In this document: positions 1 to 9,243 of the stretch, in pieces
How the letters are laid out: each line of letters opens with the position of its first letter
Position numbering within the stretch: the stretch's first letter is position 1
Origin: Methanobacteriota archaeon
GTDB taxonomy: Archaea > Thermoplasmatota > Poseidoniia > Poseidoniales > Poseidoniaceae
NCBI GenBank assembly: GCA_018662825.1
Contig: JABJFI010000089.1
Location: forward strand, 1 to 48,645
Length of the DNA stretch: 48,645 nt
Reading direction: 5' to 3'
Notes under the pieces: model-generated
The model's input: the letters and a program-made list of their open reading frames with translations, nothing else
Database searches by the model: none
What the model was told of the DNA's origin: nothing
Position numbers and translations under genes: made by a program

Positions 1-131
1 CTGTTCCTATTCGAATTGGATTGATTAGCCCCAGTGTTTCCATCGATTAGACCCACTGTTCCAGCGGTCGGATTCTGACCTGAAACAGGGGCATTTTCGC
101 CGCCTGAATGCGGCACTGCGAGGCGCAACAC
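1..131 (-). CDS. possible N-terminal fragment of a protein running off the left edge
   Basis: From a GTG at 131 the minus strand stays open to the window edge, 43 codons, with an in-frame stop just upstream (137-135). The residues are rich in Gly, Asn, Thr and Ser (ending around GLIDGNTGANQSNSN), which could be the start of a low-complexity surface protein. The other five frames close quickly. There is no clear ribosome site, and the residues do not look like a normal signal peptide, so this may be chance. No function can be given. Confidence 0.22.
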   Translation of the reverse strand, partial: MLRLAVPHSGGENAPVSGQNPTAGTVGLIDGNTGANQSNSNRN

Positions 132-180
132 GCGCTACCCATTGCAATGTATTGGAGTTATTGTTCCAACAGTGCAAATA

Positions 181-2238
181 TCAAGATTCTTCAAAAACAC
201 GATACCCGTCATCAGTTGAATACCAGTGCTCTCCATTATTAGCAAGATACCAATGAGTGCCTTCTTCATCGTTTTCAAGCCATTCACCGTCTGGCAGGCC
301 TTCCCAGGAATCTACATGCTTTGGGTTTGCTTGGGGCACTACTGCAGGAAGGTCATCATTTTTCGTGGATTTTTGTGACGTTTGCGTTATTTGGTCAACT
401 TCATCCTCCTCTTCCAACAAATCATCATCCTCAGTTTTGGATTTCCTCAATACAAGAACCCCAATAACAGAAATAACGAGAATAGCAATTCCGACTGTTG
501 CCATCAATGGTAAGTTGTCACTAAAAGCAGATTTAGTTTCTGTAATTGGTGTATTATTCCCGCTATTATGCGCATTATCTCCAATTCCATCATTATCAGA
601 ATCTATTGATTCGTTTGCATCATTCGGGAATTCATCGGAATTATCCCCGACTCCATCGCCATCAGAATCAATTGATTCGCTTGCATCATTCGGGAATTCA
701 TCGGAATTATCACCGACTTCATCATCATCCGAATCTGCTTGTTCTGTTGGGTCGAATGGGAATACATCACTAGAGCCCACCCCATCACCATCCCAATCGT
801 AGGAGCAAACGCCACCCCAAGAGCGCAGTATGGCTCCATCGTAATTCTCCAAATGAGACCTGTAGGCTACAGAAATGCCCGCGTCTTCGATAAACGTACC
901 CTCTGTATCGTGCGCACGAACGAAGATGGTATCGCCAGTGCCAAACGTTGAAACTATGTTGCCATTTTCCAAGTTAACTTGGTCATAGAAAGTGACCATT
1001 GAGATACTGTTTGTTGGATTGAAGCCATATACGCCAGGGTCTGCTAGATTCCAAATCTGACTCTGTAATTCACCATTGGCATTTAGCCAACTTACACAGA
1101 TATCAATTTCTTGAGTTGCTAAATCAGCTTGATTTGCTATAACGGTAATGCGCCAGAATCCGTCGGCATCTAAGATATTATTGTCGTCAAATTCGAAAGT
1201 GAACCGAGGAATGCCATCCTCGCCAACGGGTTCAGGTACGATGATATCAACAACTTGAGGAATGTTATCCCCCGTATTTGTGTTTGTCATAGAATGTTGA
1301 GAATGCAGGTTTTCCTCAAATCGCTCACTTGCAGGTACCGTCATGTCACAAGGGTTGTTCAAACAAGTGAGAACCTCCATTGAGACTTCGATATAGGTTG
1401 TATCATCGGTAATGAAGGCGTAATCCGTCACTTCAACCTGCGCTCCATATTCAGGAGAAGGAATGTAGATGTCCGCCTCATCCTCTAAATGACCATCCGT
1501 ATGGAAAGTCACTGCAAGCATATAGCTGGAGTTGTACGGACCTTCATCGTCATCAGCGTAAATGGCCACTGTAGTGGGCACGTAAGTACCGTTCATTACA
1601 TAATGAACTCCGTTGAAGTCAAAACCAAACATCTCGTCAAACGAGTAGTTTGCGGCATTCTCTTGTGAAATCAACGAGTCACATCCATCCGGAATGCCAT
1701 CATTGTCAACATCGATTGAATCATCGTACCCTTCACACTGGTCTGAATTGTCTGGGACTCCATCACCATCTGAATCATTTTCCACATTTCCACATTCTAC
1801 ATTCCCAACTGTGAAATTCATGTGGGCAAATCCCATGATTGTCGCATTTTCCACCCCATTTGATTGGAGATCACTCGACTGATAAAGTGAGGCGTTTATG
1901 TAGTAACAATCTTGTTGTACTGAGATTGTGAAATTGAATTGTTCACCATCACTTTCGATATCATCCCACCACCAATCTAAGCCTTCCCACTCATTATCGC
2001 CGACTCTCTTGATAAGGATTACAGCGGTGTAAGGTTCAATATCAATTTGAAGGCCACTGACCTCTATCTGGTAACTGTAATTCCATTCCCACTCTGGATG
2101 TGGAGGTGTATCAACCAAAACAACATGGTTCACCGTGATGGTTTCATCGCCACTCTCGGCACTTGTAATGGGCACTTGAAAAGAAGCACACAAAAGGGTT
2201 ATGATGATGATTGTGTGGAGCACGGGTCGTGAGTGCAT
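181..2238 (-). CDS. secreted, membrane-anchored surface protein with thrombospondin type 3-like calcium repeats
   Basis: 685 residues. The N-terminus is a signal peptide (basic start, hydrophobic stretch about residues 9-25, ending near TSAES). A beta-rich ectodomain follows. Asp-rich thrombospondin type 3-like units lie near residues 154-190 (DSDGDGVPDNSDQCEG) and again near 480-560, where units such as DSDGDGVGDNSDEFPNDA are repeated and form a probable calcium-stiffened stalk. One transmembrane helix (about residues 573-596, MATVGIAILVISVIGVLVLR) is followed by an acidic cytoplasmic region. The extreme C-terminus is a compact Trp-rich motif containing WEGLPDGEWLENDEEG and HWYS. This tail type seems common in Poseidoniales-like surface proteins, but its role is unknown to me. 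It is the last of three consecutive surface-protein genes on this strand. Ligand or enzymatic function cannot be assigned. Confidence 0.85.
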   Translation of the reverse strand: MHSRPVLHTIIIITLLCASFQVPITSAESGDETITVNHVVLVDTPPHPEWEWNYSYQIEVSGLQIDIEPYTAVILIKRVGDNEWEGLDWWWDDIESDGEQFNFTISVQQDCYYINASLYQSSDLQSNGVENATIMGFAHMNFTVGNVECGNVENDSDGDGVPDNSDQCEGYDDSIDVDNDGIPDGCDSLISQENAANYSFDEMFGFDFNGVHYVMNGTYVPTTVAIYADDDEGPYNSSYMLAVTFHTDGHLEDEADIYIPSPEYGAQVEVTDYAFITDDTTYIEVSMEVLTCLNNPCDMTVPASERFEENLHSQHSMTNTNTGDNIPQVVDIIVPEPVGEDGIPRFTFEFDDNNILDADGFWRITVIANQADLATQEIDICVSWLNANGELQSQIWNLADPGVYGFNPTNSISMVTFYDQVNLENGNIVSTFGTGDTIFVRAHDTEGTFIEDAGISVAYRSHLENYDGAILRSWGGVCSYDWDGDGVGSSDVFPFDPTEQADSDDDEVGDNSDEFPNDASESIDSDGDGVGDNSDEFPNDANESIDSDNDGIGDNAHNSGNNTPITETKSAFSDNLPLMATVGIAILVISVIGVLVLRKSKTEDDDLLEEEDEVDQITQTSQKSTKNDDLPAVVPQANPKHVDSWEGLPDGEWLENDEEGTHWYLANNGEHWYSTDDGYRVFEES

Positions 2239-2449
2239 GGTGCTGTGAGTCTTATCAGAGATTAGGTTTTTTCGGCCATTTTAGTTTTCCTTTTCTAGTG
2301 GAGTGATTGAAATGAACCGAATGAAATAATGCATTACTGATATTTGCGTAGGCTCTATTCGCCCCTAGACACTGAAAGGGCCATTGCTGACCCTTTGAAT
2401 GATAATCAACTTTGCAATGAGCTACAAATCATTAACTTCAGAGTATGCA

Positions 2450-3421
2450 TCAATAATCATAATCGTCGGCAAATCCCTCAGTCAATTCTTGATAAGTTGT
2501 TCCCGAGCAGGCACTTGGTTTACCGGCCATCGCATCCGAGATTTCTAAATTCATCAAATCGCTCCAAGCCTGATTATCATCAACAGGCGGGCCACTTGCG
2601 CGGTCTATTCTTACCATTAAATCACAGTCTGATTCGTCATTTCCAACATGCCTAGCGTCATCATCAAGGAGTTCATATTGATGCCATATTGCCCCGTTAC
2701 TTAGCCAGATTTCTTGACAGGTTGTAATTCCGGCATGAAAATCATCGCCCTTATGAATCTGATATGAAAAGCAAAATTCATCGGCATCATTTATGCCCCA
2801 ATTCATTTCAAGATTATAATAATCAGACGCACTGTTGGCATTATAATTTGCTATTTTAATTCCGTTGGAGTCGAACCAAACCAAATCCGAGTTGAAATTA
2901 TCGGCTTTTGTTGTACCTTCATCGGTGCCATCTAGACAATCATTATCACCATCATTTACGTTTGACCCCCTAATATGCATCCCATCACTACATTCAAAAT
3001 AAGGAGTAGACCATTGAAGAATGGAACCATCATCTTTTAGCCAAATAGCGTCATAATTACAATTGGTTTCATCGCCATTGTAGTAAGTGTAGCAATTTTG
3101 CTTGAACCACTTACCGGCATAATCTTCATCGGGAGTCCCGCCAGTGGCTTCTTTAACTCCTGCGGACTTACCAAGGAAATATCCACTAAAACCTCCACCG
3201 GACAGCACGATAATGCCGGCGATAGTTGCCACAATTATCATCTTCATATTTCCAGACGGATTTTCTGACGATTGAACAAATGGCGGCGGTGAGGCAATAC
3301 CGGTAGTTTGGGGTGGAAAAGCAGTTGGTGATTGAGGTTGACCATAATGTGGTTGAGGTATGACCGGTGTATGTGGAGCCAGTGGAGGTGGTGGTGGCGC
3401 GTATGGGTTATGTGGTTGCAT
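2450..3421 (-). CDS. single-pass membrane protein: Pro-rich cytoplasmic N-tail, ectodomain with LDLR-A-like motif
   Basis: 323 residues with type II-like topology. The first ~58 residues are Pro/Gln-rich and low in charge (NPYAPPPPPLAPHTP and similar), so there is no cleavable signal peptide. A transmembrane helix follows at about residues 60-85 (MIIVATIAGIIVLSGGG). The remaining ~235 residues should face outside. They contain paired cysteines, several W/F-x-D/S-x-G-x-I turns and one LDL-receptor-A-like segment (about residues 142-165, ending NDCLDGTDE) that matches four segments in the protein at 34213-36645. The gene lies between two Asp-rich surface-protein genes. A TATA-like box 28 bases before the ATG suggests a leaderless transcript of its own. 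Proline-rich N-tails of this kind are often protein-docking regions, but that is inference. Function unknown. Confidence 0.8.
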   Translation of the reverse strand: MQPHNPYAPPPPPLAPHTPVIPQPHYGQPQSPTAFPPQTTGIASPPPFVQSSENPSGNMKMIIVATIAGIIVLSGGGFSGYFLGKSAGVKEATGGTPDEDYAGKWFKQNCYTYYNGDETNCNYDAIWLKDDGSILQWSTPYFECSDGMHIRGSNVNDGDNDCLDGTDEGTTKADNFNSDLVWFDSNGIKIANYNANSASDYYNLEMNWGINDADEFCFSYQIHKGDDFHAGITTCQEIWLSNGAIWHQYELLDDDARHVGNDESDCDLMVRIDRASGPPVDDNQAWSDLMNLEISDAMAGKPSACSGTTYQELTEGFADDYDY

Positions 3422-3444
3422 AGTAAGAGGTGTTTGCGGTTAGA

Positions 3445-3455
3445 CTTTATATTTT
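3445..3455 (-). promoter_or_regulatory. TATA-like promoter element for the gene starting at 3421
   Basis: The minus strand reads AAAATATAAAG here, a good archaeal TATA match. Its centre lies about 28 bases before the ATG, so transcription should begin at or next to the start codon and give a leaderless mRNA. Confidence 0.5.
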
Positions 3456-3495
3456 CCCACATGTTTTCAAACTCTATCTTGAAGCCTCTTTTTTT

Positions 3496-5928
3496 TCATT
3501 GATTTTTGTCGAGCCATTCTTGCCCATACCATTTCCATTGGTCCATAGTCCAGCCTTCTGGAAGACCTCCGGGCGGTAATGGTGGGGCTTCGGATGGGGC
3601 TACTTCAGGGGATTGTTCAGGTTCGGGCTCGGGCTCGGGTGTTGCCGTTTCTATTCCAGCAATCGCCTCAAGACTGTCCCCTTCATCATACAAACTTGCA
3701 GCATCAATAGTAGATGATTCTTGGGCATCATCAGCCAAATCATCATCGGCAACTGTGAAGTCAAGACTCTCGACATCGTCATCCCAAGCAGAATCAGAAA
3801 CTATTCCACCTTGAGCGGAAAGTCCGGCCGTTCCTTCCAAAGCCTCACTTTCAGCAGACTTGTTTTCTTCTGGAACATATGGTACGCCATACATCTTGAC
3901 TAACGAATTTACTTTTCGACGTTTAACAATGACACTGACGATGAGAATTATTGCTGTGAGAAAAAGGAATGCGCCGCCTCCAACAGCGACTACTTGTTTG
4001 ACAATATTAGAATCAACTTTGTCGTTATCGAGCAAGCCAGCGTTAATACTGGCATTCCAAGCTGCATAACTCAAGTCTGTATCGTTTTCATCCTTGTCAC
4101 GAGAAAGATATGTTTGGTAATCATCGTTACGCCATCCTTGGCAGGAAAGAGAAACATCGTCAATGTTGAGCATGCAATGGTCCTGTTCTGTTTGAACAAG
4201 AGGGCGATTATCGTCATAATCGGAATTCGAACCAACACCATCATTGTCAGCATCAAAGTATTCATTGGGGTCTGTTTCCATACCTTGAGATTCAGTCACA
4301 TCGACCCATCCATCCCCATCTGCATCGACACAGCCATATGAAGGAACTTCAATGTAGCCCAATACTGAAGTTGTGTTAACAATCCAAGCCTTAGTTGATG
4401 TACCAGCCTCCCATGGACAACCATCAGGAATCAAACCTGTTGTATCATCCCCGTAGCCATCACCATCGCCATCAATCCATTGGGTGTTCTGCTGTGGTAA
4501 TGCATCAGCACCTTGTTCAACGGTCCAATTCTCAGTTGGGTTGGAATATCCGTCAAGGTCCGAGTCAAGACAACCAAAACGATCGATTCTAGAAAATCCA
4601 TTTACATTCGGGCAAGCGTCAGGAGTGATGCCGTTTGGATTTTCACCATATCCATCCTGGTCAGAGTCAAACCATTGAGTTGGTTCATCCTTGAATTTGT
4701 CACCATCGAGGCCGTTTGCATTATCCCCATAGCCATCTCCATCTGAATCAGCCCATTGCTCACTGTTAGCCGGGAAAGCATCTCCATTGTCGCCTCCGGG
4801 ATTGTCACCATAGCCATCTCCATCTGAATCAGCCCATTGATAGATGTCTGAGGGGAATAAGTCTGCAAGATTGCCATTGGGATTGTCCCCATAACCATCT
4901 CCATCGGCATCAGCCCACTGTGTAAATTCGAGTGGGAAGGCATCGGATTGATCGGTTACTCCATCCCCATCTGTATCCAAGTCATACAAGCGTATTTTCG
5001 ACAGGGTAGAGGTTGAAGAAACAATGTAAATTTCTCCTGTATATTCTTGCAACGAACCAACAACTTTTCCTGTTGAATCATAGGTCTCGCCTTCGGTAAA
5101 ACCAGAGACGTCAACCTGAGTCAATTTACCATTTTGAGTACCTATATGATAGGTGGAATTATCGAATTCTTCTAATGAGTTAATCGAGGCGCCATGGGTG
5201 AGGGAGAGCGTTTCTACTGCCCATGAATTCGTATCGTATCGATACAAGTTTCCACTTGCAGTTCCAATTAATAAATCTCCATTATGGTCTTCCATAGCCA
5301 CATTGATGATGGAAGTAGATTCTGTCAACGTTGTTAATGCGTTTCCATCATTATCGGAAATGTAGACTTTCTTATCATAAGCACCAAGAACTATCCGGCC
5401 ATCTGAAAGCACATCAAAGGCATTGAATCCAGTTTGAACCTGTGGAGATACTATTCCAGTAGGTCCTTCAGAATCATATTCTTCGGCTCGGCGACGACTT
5501 CCTGCATAATACGCTAACCAAAGGTCACCATCATCGTCCCAATCGGCATCATTGACCGGATCTTGCGTGGAGATATTTCGGTTGGCAATTTGAAGTCCCA
5601 TATGGATGATGAAAACGCCTGAGTCATGACAAACAACTGCTAATTGTTGTGCAGCATCCAAACGAGCCGCATTTGTACTGACGTTCAAATCAAGTTGCCA
5701 TTGTGGTATGAGGAAACCACCGACAAAACTGTTTACGCTAACATTTCCAGAGGCGTCGACTGTTAAAATTGAGCCATCGTAAATTTGTTTCCAATAGACA
5801 AAACTCGGTTCATGTTCCTGTATGTATCCTCCATCAACAAGTGTTGAACCTGATGCGGACACAAGAGGAATAATTCCAGCAAGAGGTAACATCAATGCTG
5901 CGATAAGAACAACAACGAATCGCTTCAT
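3496..5928 (-). CDS. surface protein with propeller-like N-domain, calcium-repeat stalk, membrane anchor and Trp-rich tail
   Basis: 810 residues. A signal peptide (residues 1-25, ends near VSASG) leads into a ~290-residue region of short repeats with the pattern of a WD/PQQ-like beta propeller (for example GDLLIGTASGNLYRYD and NGKLTQVDVSG). A long Asp-rich stalk (about 315-600) has units of about 27-28 residues reading DSDGDGYGDNPGGDNGDAFP, each with thrombospondin type 3-like calcium ligands. One transmembrane helix (about 650-670) is followed by an acidic linker, a PEPEPEPE stretch and a C-terminal motif LPEGWTMDQWKWYGQEWL. That motif resembles short C-terminal helices (SHOCT-like) and is known to me from other Marine Group II proteins; its partner is unknown. 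A weak TATA-like CATATTGA lies about 24 bases before the ATG. Probable role: cell-surface sensing, binding or adhesion. Confidence 0.85.
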   Translation of the reverse strand: MKRFVVVLIAALMLPLAGIIPLVSASGSTLVDGGYIQEHEPSFVYWKQIYDGSILTVDASGNVSVNSFVGGFLIPQWQLDLNVSTNAARLDAAQQLAVVCHDSGVFIIHMGLQIANRNISTQDPVNDADWDDDGDLWLAYYAGSRRRAEEYDSEGPTGIVSPQVQTGFNAFDVLSDGRIVLGAYDKKVYISDNDGNALTTLTESTSIINVAMEDHNGDLLIGTASGNLYRYDTNSWAVETLSLTHGASINSLEEFDNSTYHIGTQNGKLTQVDVSGFTEGETYDSTGKVVGSLQEYTGEIYIVSSTSTLSKIRLYDLDTDGDGVTDQSDAFPLEFTQWADADGDGYGDNPNGNLADLFPSDIYQWADSDGDGYGDNPGGDNGDAFPANSEQWADSDGDGYGDNANGLDGDKFKDEPTQWFDSDQDGYGENPNGITPDACPNVNGFSRIDRFGCLDSDLDGYSNPTENWTVEQGADALPQQNTQWIDGDGDGYGDDTTGLIPDGCPWEAGTSTKAWIVNTTSVLGYIEVPSYGCVDADGDGWVDVTESQGMETDPNEYFDADNDGVGSNSDYDDNRPLVQTEQDHCMLNIDDVSLSCQGWRNDDYQTYLSRDKDENDTDLSYAAWNASINAGLLDNDKVDSNIVKQVVAVGGGAFLFLTAIILIVSVIVKRRKVNSLVKMYGVPYVPEENKSAESEALEGTAGLSAQGGIVSDSAWDDDVESLDFTVADDDLADDAQESSTIDAASLYDEGDSLEAIAGIETATPEPEPEPEQSPEVAPSEAPPLPPGGLPEGWTMDQWKWYGQEWLDKNQ

Positions 5929-5991
5929 AACAACCCGAGGGCCTCAATCAATATGAAGCGTACCCTTGATGGCGTCAAGAGGATATTTCAT

Positions 5992-8505
5992 TCATTCCGT
6001 CTCATCATCGAGATTTTCATCAACTGCTGGTGATTTAACCGGAGGTGATAATTTCAGTGGAGTCAACTTTTGAACTGGTTTGAGGAGCGTCGTAGTATCA
6101 GTCTTGGGGACTTCACCACGCTTTGATTGTGGAGGTGCACCACGTGCTTTCTTCGGAATCAATTGCTGGAGTTGAGGAGTCAATGTAGTCGTTTTAACAT
6201 CGGTAGATGTTTCAACGGATTGAAGAACTGAAGTAATAGGACGGAGTGTTGTTGACATTTCATCTTCTTGACTTTCTTCTACTGCTTGCTCAACCTCTAG
6301 TTCTTCAATTGGTTCAGCAATAGGTTCAGCAATGGGTTCAGCAATGGGTTCAGCAATGGGTTCAGCAATAGGTTCAGCAATAGGTTCGACGACCTGCTCC
6401 ATTTGTGTTTCAGGCACAGGTGCACTAATCGGTTGAAGTGGTGTTCTCACCAATTTTTGAACCGGTTGTGGGAGATTTGGTCCGGCACTAGTGCTACCAA
6501 GTGGCTTTTTGACAGGGCGTGCAAGAGGGGCACCGCCCATTGGCGCAAGTGGTTTGGAACTGGTCATCGGACTTCGCATTCCACTCAAGCCCATACGGGC
6601 TTGTGGTGCTTGCTGTTGACCGGCAAGAACTCCACGCATTGGACGACCTCCCGTTGAACCAAGCGCATCCGAACGGGCACCCAAAGCACTCGGGTTCATG
6701 TCACCAGCACCTGGTGCATTTTGCCCAGAAATCGATTGCATCCACATTTGTCGCTTTTCAGCTCGAGTATCTGTCGACTGAAGTTCTCGGAATTCTGCTT
6801 CACGAGTCCGAATATCGGACTCAGCAGTATTGATTTCACCTTCGATTTGATTTGTGATGGCAGTTCGCATTTGATCTTCAGCCATTTCTTTGAAGGCATC
6901 CATTTTTTCGCTCAAACTTTGCAGTCTTGTGCGGATCTCCGCTCGTTTGAGACCAAGTTGGGCCTCGATTTCTGCACGAATATGTGTCTCTCTCTTACGA
7001 ACATCGATGAGCGCTTTGTTTCGCATGATTTCTTCACGCTTGTCGAGTTGACGTTCAAGTTGGGTTGCAACTTCCTCTTCCTTTCTGGTTCGGAATTCAT
7101 TGAGGCGGTCTTCCATATCGACTTCAAGTTCCAGAGAAGTTTCTTCTTTAAGCAAATCAAGATCTGTTTCAAAGGTCAAACGCTCATTTCGTAGACCCGC
7201 ATCAACTTCAGACATTATGGCCTTGCGAGCGGATGCTTCACGTGACTGGAATTCCAACTCGAGGCGTTCTGACCAATCGGTCTTCTTCGATTCATATTGC
7301 TCCTCAAGTTGTCCACGTAATTCTGCTTCTCGTTCATATCGGAAACGTGCAAGACGGTTTTGGATTTCAGCTTCTCGGGCATTTCGATAACTACTGAACT
7401 CCTCATCCATTCGGACATCAAGTTCTGCTTCAACATCTGATTTGAGGGAGCGGGAAATATCGTCAACTGCCTTTGAAAATGTGATGTCATACTTTTCTCG
7501 GAGACGTGATTTGCGTTCTGAAAGGCGTTCAGCATGACGCGCTTGCAATTGCTGTTCAATTTCAACACGGAGTTCATCACGACGTCGAGCGATGGCCAAT
7601 TCAATATCTTCGCGCATTCGCTCTTCGAGGTCATCGGTTTCTTGACGAAGTCTGCCCTCGAGTTCATCTTGTAATTGTTCAGCAATATCTTCTTCCAAGC
7701 GAAGACTACGACGTTCATATTCAGCCTTTAAGCGCGCTTCACGTTGCTTTAATCTTGTTCGCAATTGTTGCTCAAGGCGTGTTCGAATACCACGACGTAA
7801 TTGCTCTTCACGCTCAGAGAGACGTGCTGCATGACCTTCTTCAAGGCGTGAAATTTCAGATACTTCCATTTCTTTGAACCGTTCTTCCATTTCAAGTTCG
7901 ATATTCGCCTCAATTTCACGGACTCGACGTTGTAATTCTTGATTGTATTCCATTGCAAGTCGTTCTTTTTGAATATCAAGTCTCTGACGATGCTCGTCTT
8001 GAAGTTGTGTTTCGATTTGAGATTTCAATTGTGCTTTATGTTCTTCAAGACGAAGGTCTTGTTCAACATCCAATTTATCTTGAAGTGATTCAAGTTGGCG
8101 ATTGAGTCTGAGTTCAAGTTCTCCACGCATGCGAGATTCTTCTCGGGCTAGTGAATCGCGTTCAAGCGTACTCAAATCACGTTCCATCTCTTCTCTCATT
8201 TCTTTTTCGAGTGAATCGAGTGTGAGTTCATGCTGAACAGCTAAATCACTTGCTAATGAATCTTGCATGATAGCAACTCGCTCAGCGATTGCTTGTTGAC
8301 GAATTCGTCGTTCTCGGCGTAAATCTGCTCGCAGTCGCTCTTCCTGACGGAATCGCGCACTTGTCATTGTTGCTTGATCGAGGGAGGATGTAGCCGTCGA
8401 AGTAAACTGGGAACGAAGTGCAGATAGTGAGACTTTGTCAGTGTTTTCTCGCTTCTTGCGAGCCGCTTCAATGACCTCACTATCGTTGCTTGCGCTCATT
8501 CCCAT
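5992..8505 (-). CDS. large Arg/Glu-rich coiled-coil protein with Pro-rich repetitive C-terminus
   Basis: 837 residues, no signal peptide or membrane segment, so cytosolic. Residues ~40-600 are almost uninterrupted charged helix: dense Arg, Glu, Leu and Gln with patterns like RLEEDIAEQLQDELEGRLR, and virtually no Pro or Gly. This predicts one very long coiled coil or single alpha-helix. From ~610 the sequence becomes Gly/Pro/Met-rich and disordered, with a run of EPIA tetrapeptides (about 708-732) and two PVQKL motifs near the end. No ATPase head, hinge or zinc hook is present, so it is not an SMC or Rad50 protein. It could be a cytoskeletal or scaffold filament or a nucleoid spacer; this is inference from shape only. 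It stands alone between a 62-base gap to the next surface-protein gene and a 292-base leader. Confidence 0.75.
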   Translation of the reverse strand: MGMSASNDSEVIEAARKKRENTDKVSLSALRSQFTSTATSSLDQATMTSARFRQEERLRADLRRERRIRQQAIAERVAIMQDSLASDLAVQHELTLDSLEKEMREEMERDLSTLERDSLAREESRMRGELELRLNRQLESLQDKLDVEQDLRLEEHKAQLKSQIETQLQDEHRQRLDIQKERLAMEYNQELQRRVREIEANIELEMEERFKEMEVSEISRLEEGHAARLSEREEQLRRGIRTRLEQQLRTRLKQREARLKAEYERRSLRLEEDIAEQLQDELEGRLRQETDDLEERMREDIELAIARRRDELRVEIEQQLQARHAERLSERKSRLREKYDITFSKAVDDISRSLKSDVEAELDVRMDEEFSSYRNAREAEIQNRLARFRYEREAELRGQLEEQYESKKTDWSERLELEFQSREASARKAIMSEVDAGLRNERLTFETDLDLLKEETSLELEVDMEDRLNEFRTRKEEEVATQLERQLDKREEIMRNKALIDVRKRETHIRAEIEAQLGLKRAEIRTRLQSLSEKMDAFKEMAEDQMRTAITNQIEGEINTAESDIRTREAEFRELQSTDTRAEKRQMWMQSISGQNAPGAGDMNPSALGARSDALGSTGGRPMRGVLAGQQQAPQARMGLSGMRSPMTSSKPLAPMGGAPLARPVKKPLGSTSAGPNLPQPVQKLVRTPLQPISAPVPETQMEQVVEPIAEPIAEPIAEPIAEPIAEPIAEPIEELEVEQAVEESQEDEMSTTLRPITSVLQSVETSTDVKTTTLTPQLQQLIPKKARGAPPQSKRGEVPKTDTTTLLKPVQKLTPLKLSPPVKSPAVDENLDDETE
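6311..6385 (-). repeat. 12-base tandem repeat encoding (EPIA)n
   Basis: On the plus strand GGTTCAGCAATA/G occurs six times in a row and then continues as GGTTC, in frame with the coiled-coil gene, encoding the EPIA tetrapeptide array. Only the last base of the unit varies (A or G), silent for Ile versus a near-silent change, so the array looks recently expanded and may vary in copy number between strains. Confidence 0.85.
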
Positions 8506-8797
8506 CGTATCCCATCCAATGGTTCATGCACATCTCATCATAGATAAGGAGCGCGACAAGTATGTGAGGCTTAAAGGCAATTTGCAAAGGTTATGCGACC
8601 AACCAACAGCCCTATTCTGTTGATTGAGAGATTGATTGAAAATCAACTATTCATTTGACGCCATTATTAAGCCACACATGTGGGGGTTTCTTGGCAAGAC
8701 TGAACAAAAACAATTCGATATTTCGTCTAAGGAAACTCCAAGGAGTTCGGTATTAGAATAACGCCTTGCTATGGGCTCAGCGAAATATTGAGCGCAT
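8506..8797. other. 292-base intergenic leader with one short inverted repeat
   Basis: This is the longest gene-free stretch, lying before the coiled-coil gene and after the zinc-ribbon gene (both minus strand). It holds an inverted repeat TTGATT-GAA-AATCAA at 8632-8646 and, on the minus strand, a T-rich run at 8704-8713 that could end the zinc-ribbon transcript. No convincing gene is present; a 27-codon plus-strand reading frame at 8678-8761 has no ribosome site. No clear TATA box is placed properly for the coiled-coil gene. Confidence 0.4.
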
Positions 8798-9241
8798 TCA
8801 GAATGTTACCTTGAAACTAGTCTCGCATGCTGGGCAATTTATCTCTCTTTCACCTGGACGACGTTTCATACGTAATTGACGTTCACATCCAGGGCAAGAT
8901 ATCTCTACGCGTGCCACCTTTGGAACAAGAGTGAAATGGCATGAACAGGATGCACATTTCAAATGTGCTGGCCGCTTTTTGACACCAACAACGAGCACTT
9001 TTTCACATTCAGGGCAACCAACTTTTTCTTCGGCCCATTTCTTTCTAGTGATTGTGTGTTCTATGCGTACGCGTGCTTGACACAATGTGCAACGAATATC
9101 CCCAAGTTCATTGGGTAACAAACCATCACATTTAGGGCATGAAAGTGCTGGTGGAGCAACTCGTGATTCAACTGTTAACTCTTCGCTCATGGTTACCGCT
9201 CCTGTTCTCACTTCTTGAGGTATTTGCTTTTCAAAGGTCAT
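8798..9241 (-). CDS. triple zinc-ribbon protein
   Basis: 147 residues from the ATG at 9241, which sits two bases after the stop of the winged-helix gene. Alternatively 130 residues from an ATG at 9190, which has a clear AGGAG eight bases before it and may be the true start. Three consecutive zinc ribbons are visible, each built from two CxxC pairs: CPKC...CTLC, CPEC...CASC and CPGC...CPAC. There is no catalytic motif. Proteins like this usually bind nucleic acid or partner proteins, or buffer zinc. Its place directly behind a metal ATPase and an ArsR-like regulator suggests a role in the same soft-metal response, which is inference from context. It is probably cotranscribed with the winged-helix gene. 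Confidence 0.75.
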   Translation of the reverse strand: MTFEKQIPQEVRTGAVTMSEELTVESRVAPPALSCPKCDGLLPNELGDIRCTLCQARVRIEHTITRKKWAEEKVGCPECEKVLVVGVKKRPAHLKCASCSCHFTLVPKVARVEISCPGCERQLRMKRRPGEREINCPACETSFKVTF

Positions 9242-9243
9242 CT

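Noticed and set aside
257-802. 181-residue plus-strand frame opposite the first surface protein
   Set aside because: Ser-rich mirror of the Asp-rich stalk and acidic tail of the minus-strand gene.
7215-7718. 167-residue alternative frame within the coiled-coil gene
   Set aside because: Shadow of the Arg/Glu codons; composition is not protein-like and the main frame is continuous over 837 codons.
8678-8761. 27-codon reading frame in the longest intergenic space
   Set aside because: No ribosome site, no clear promoter spacing, and too short to judge by composition.
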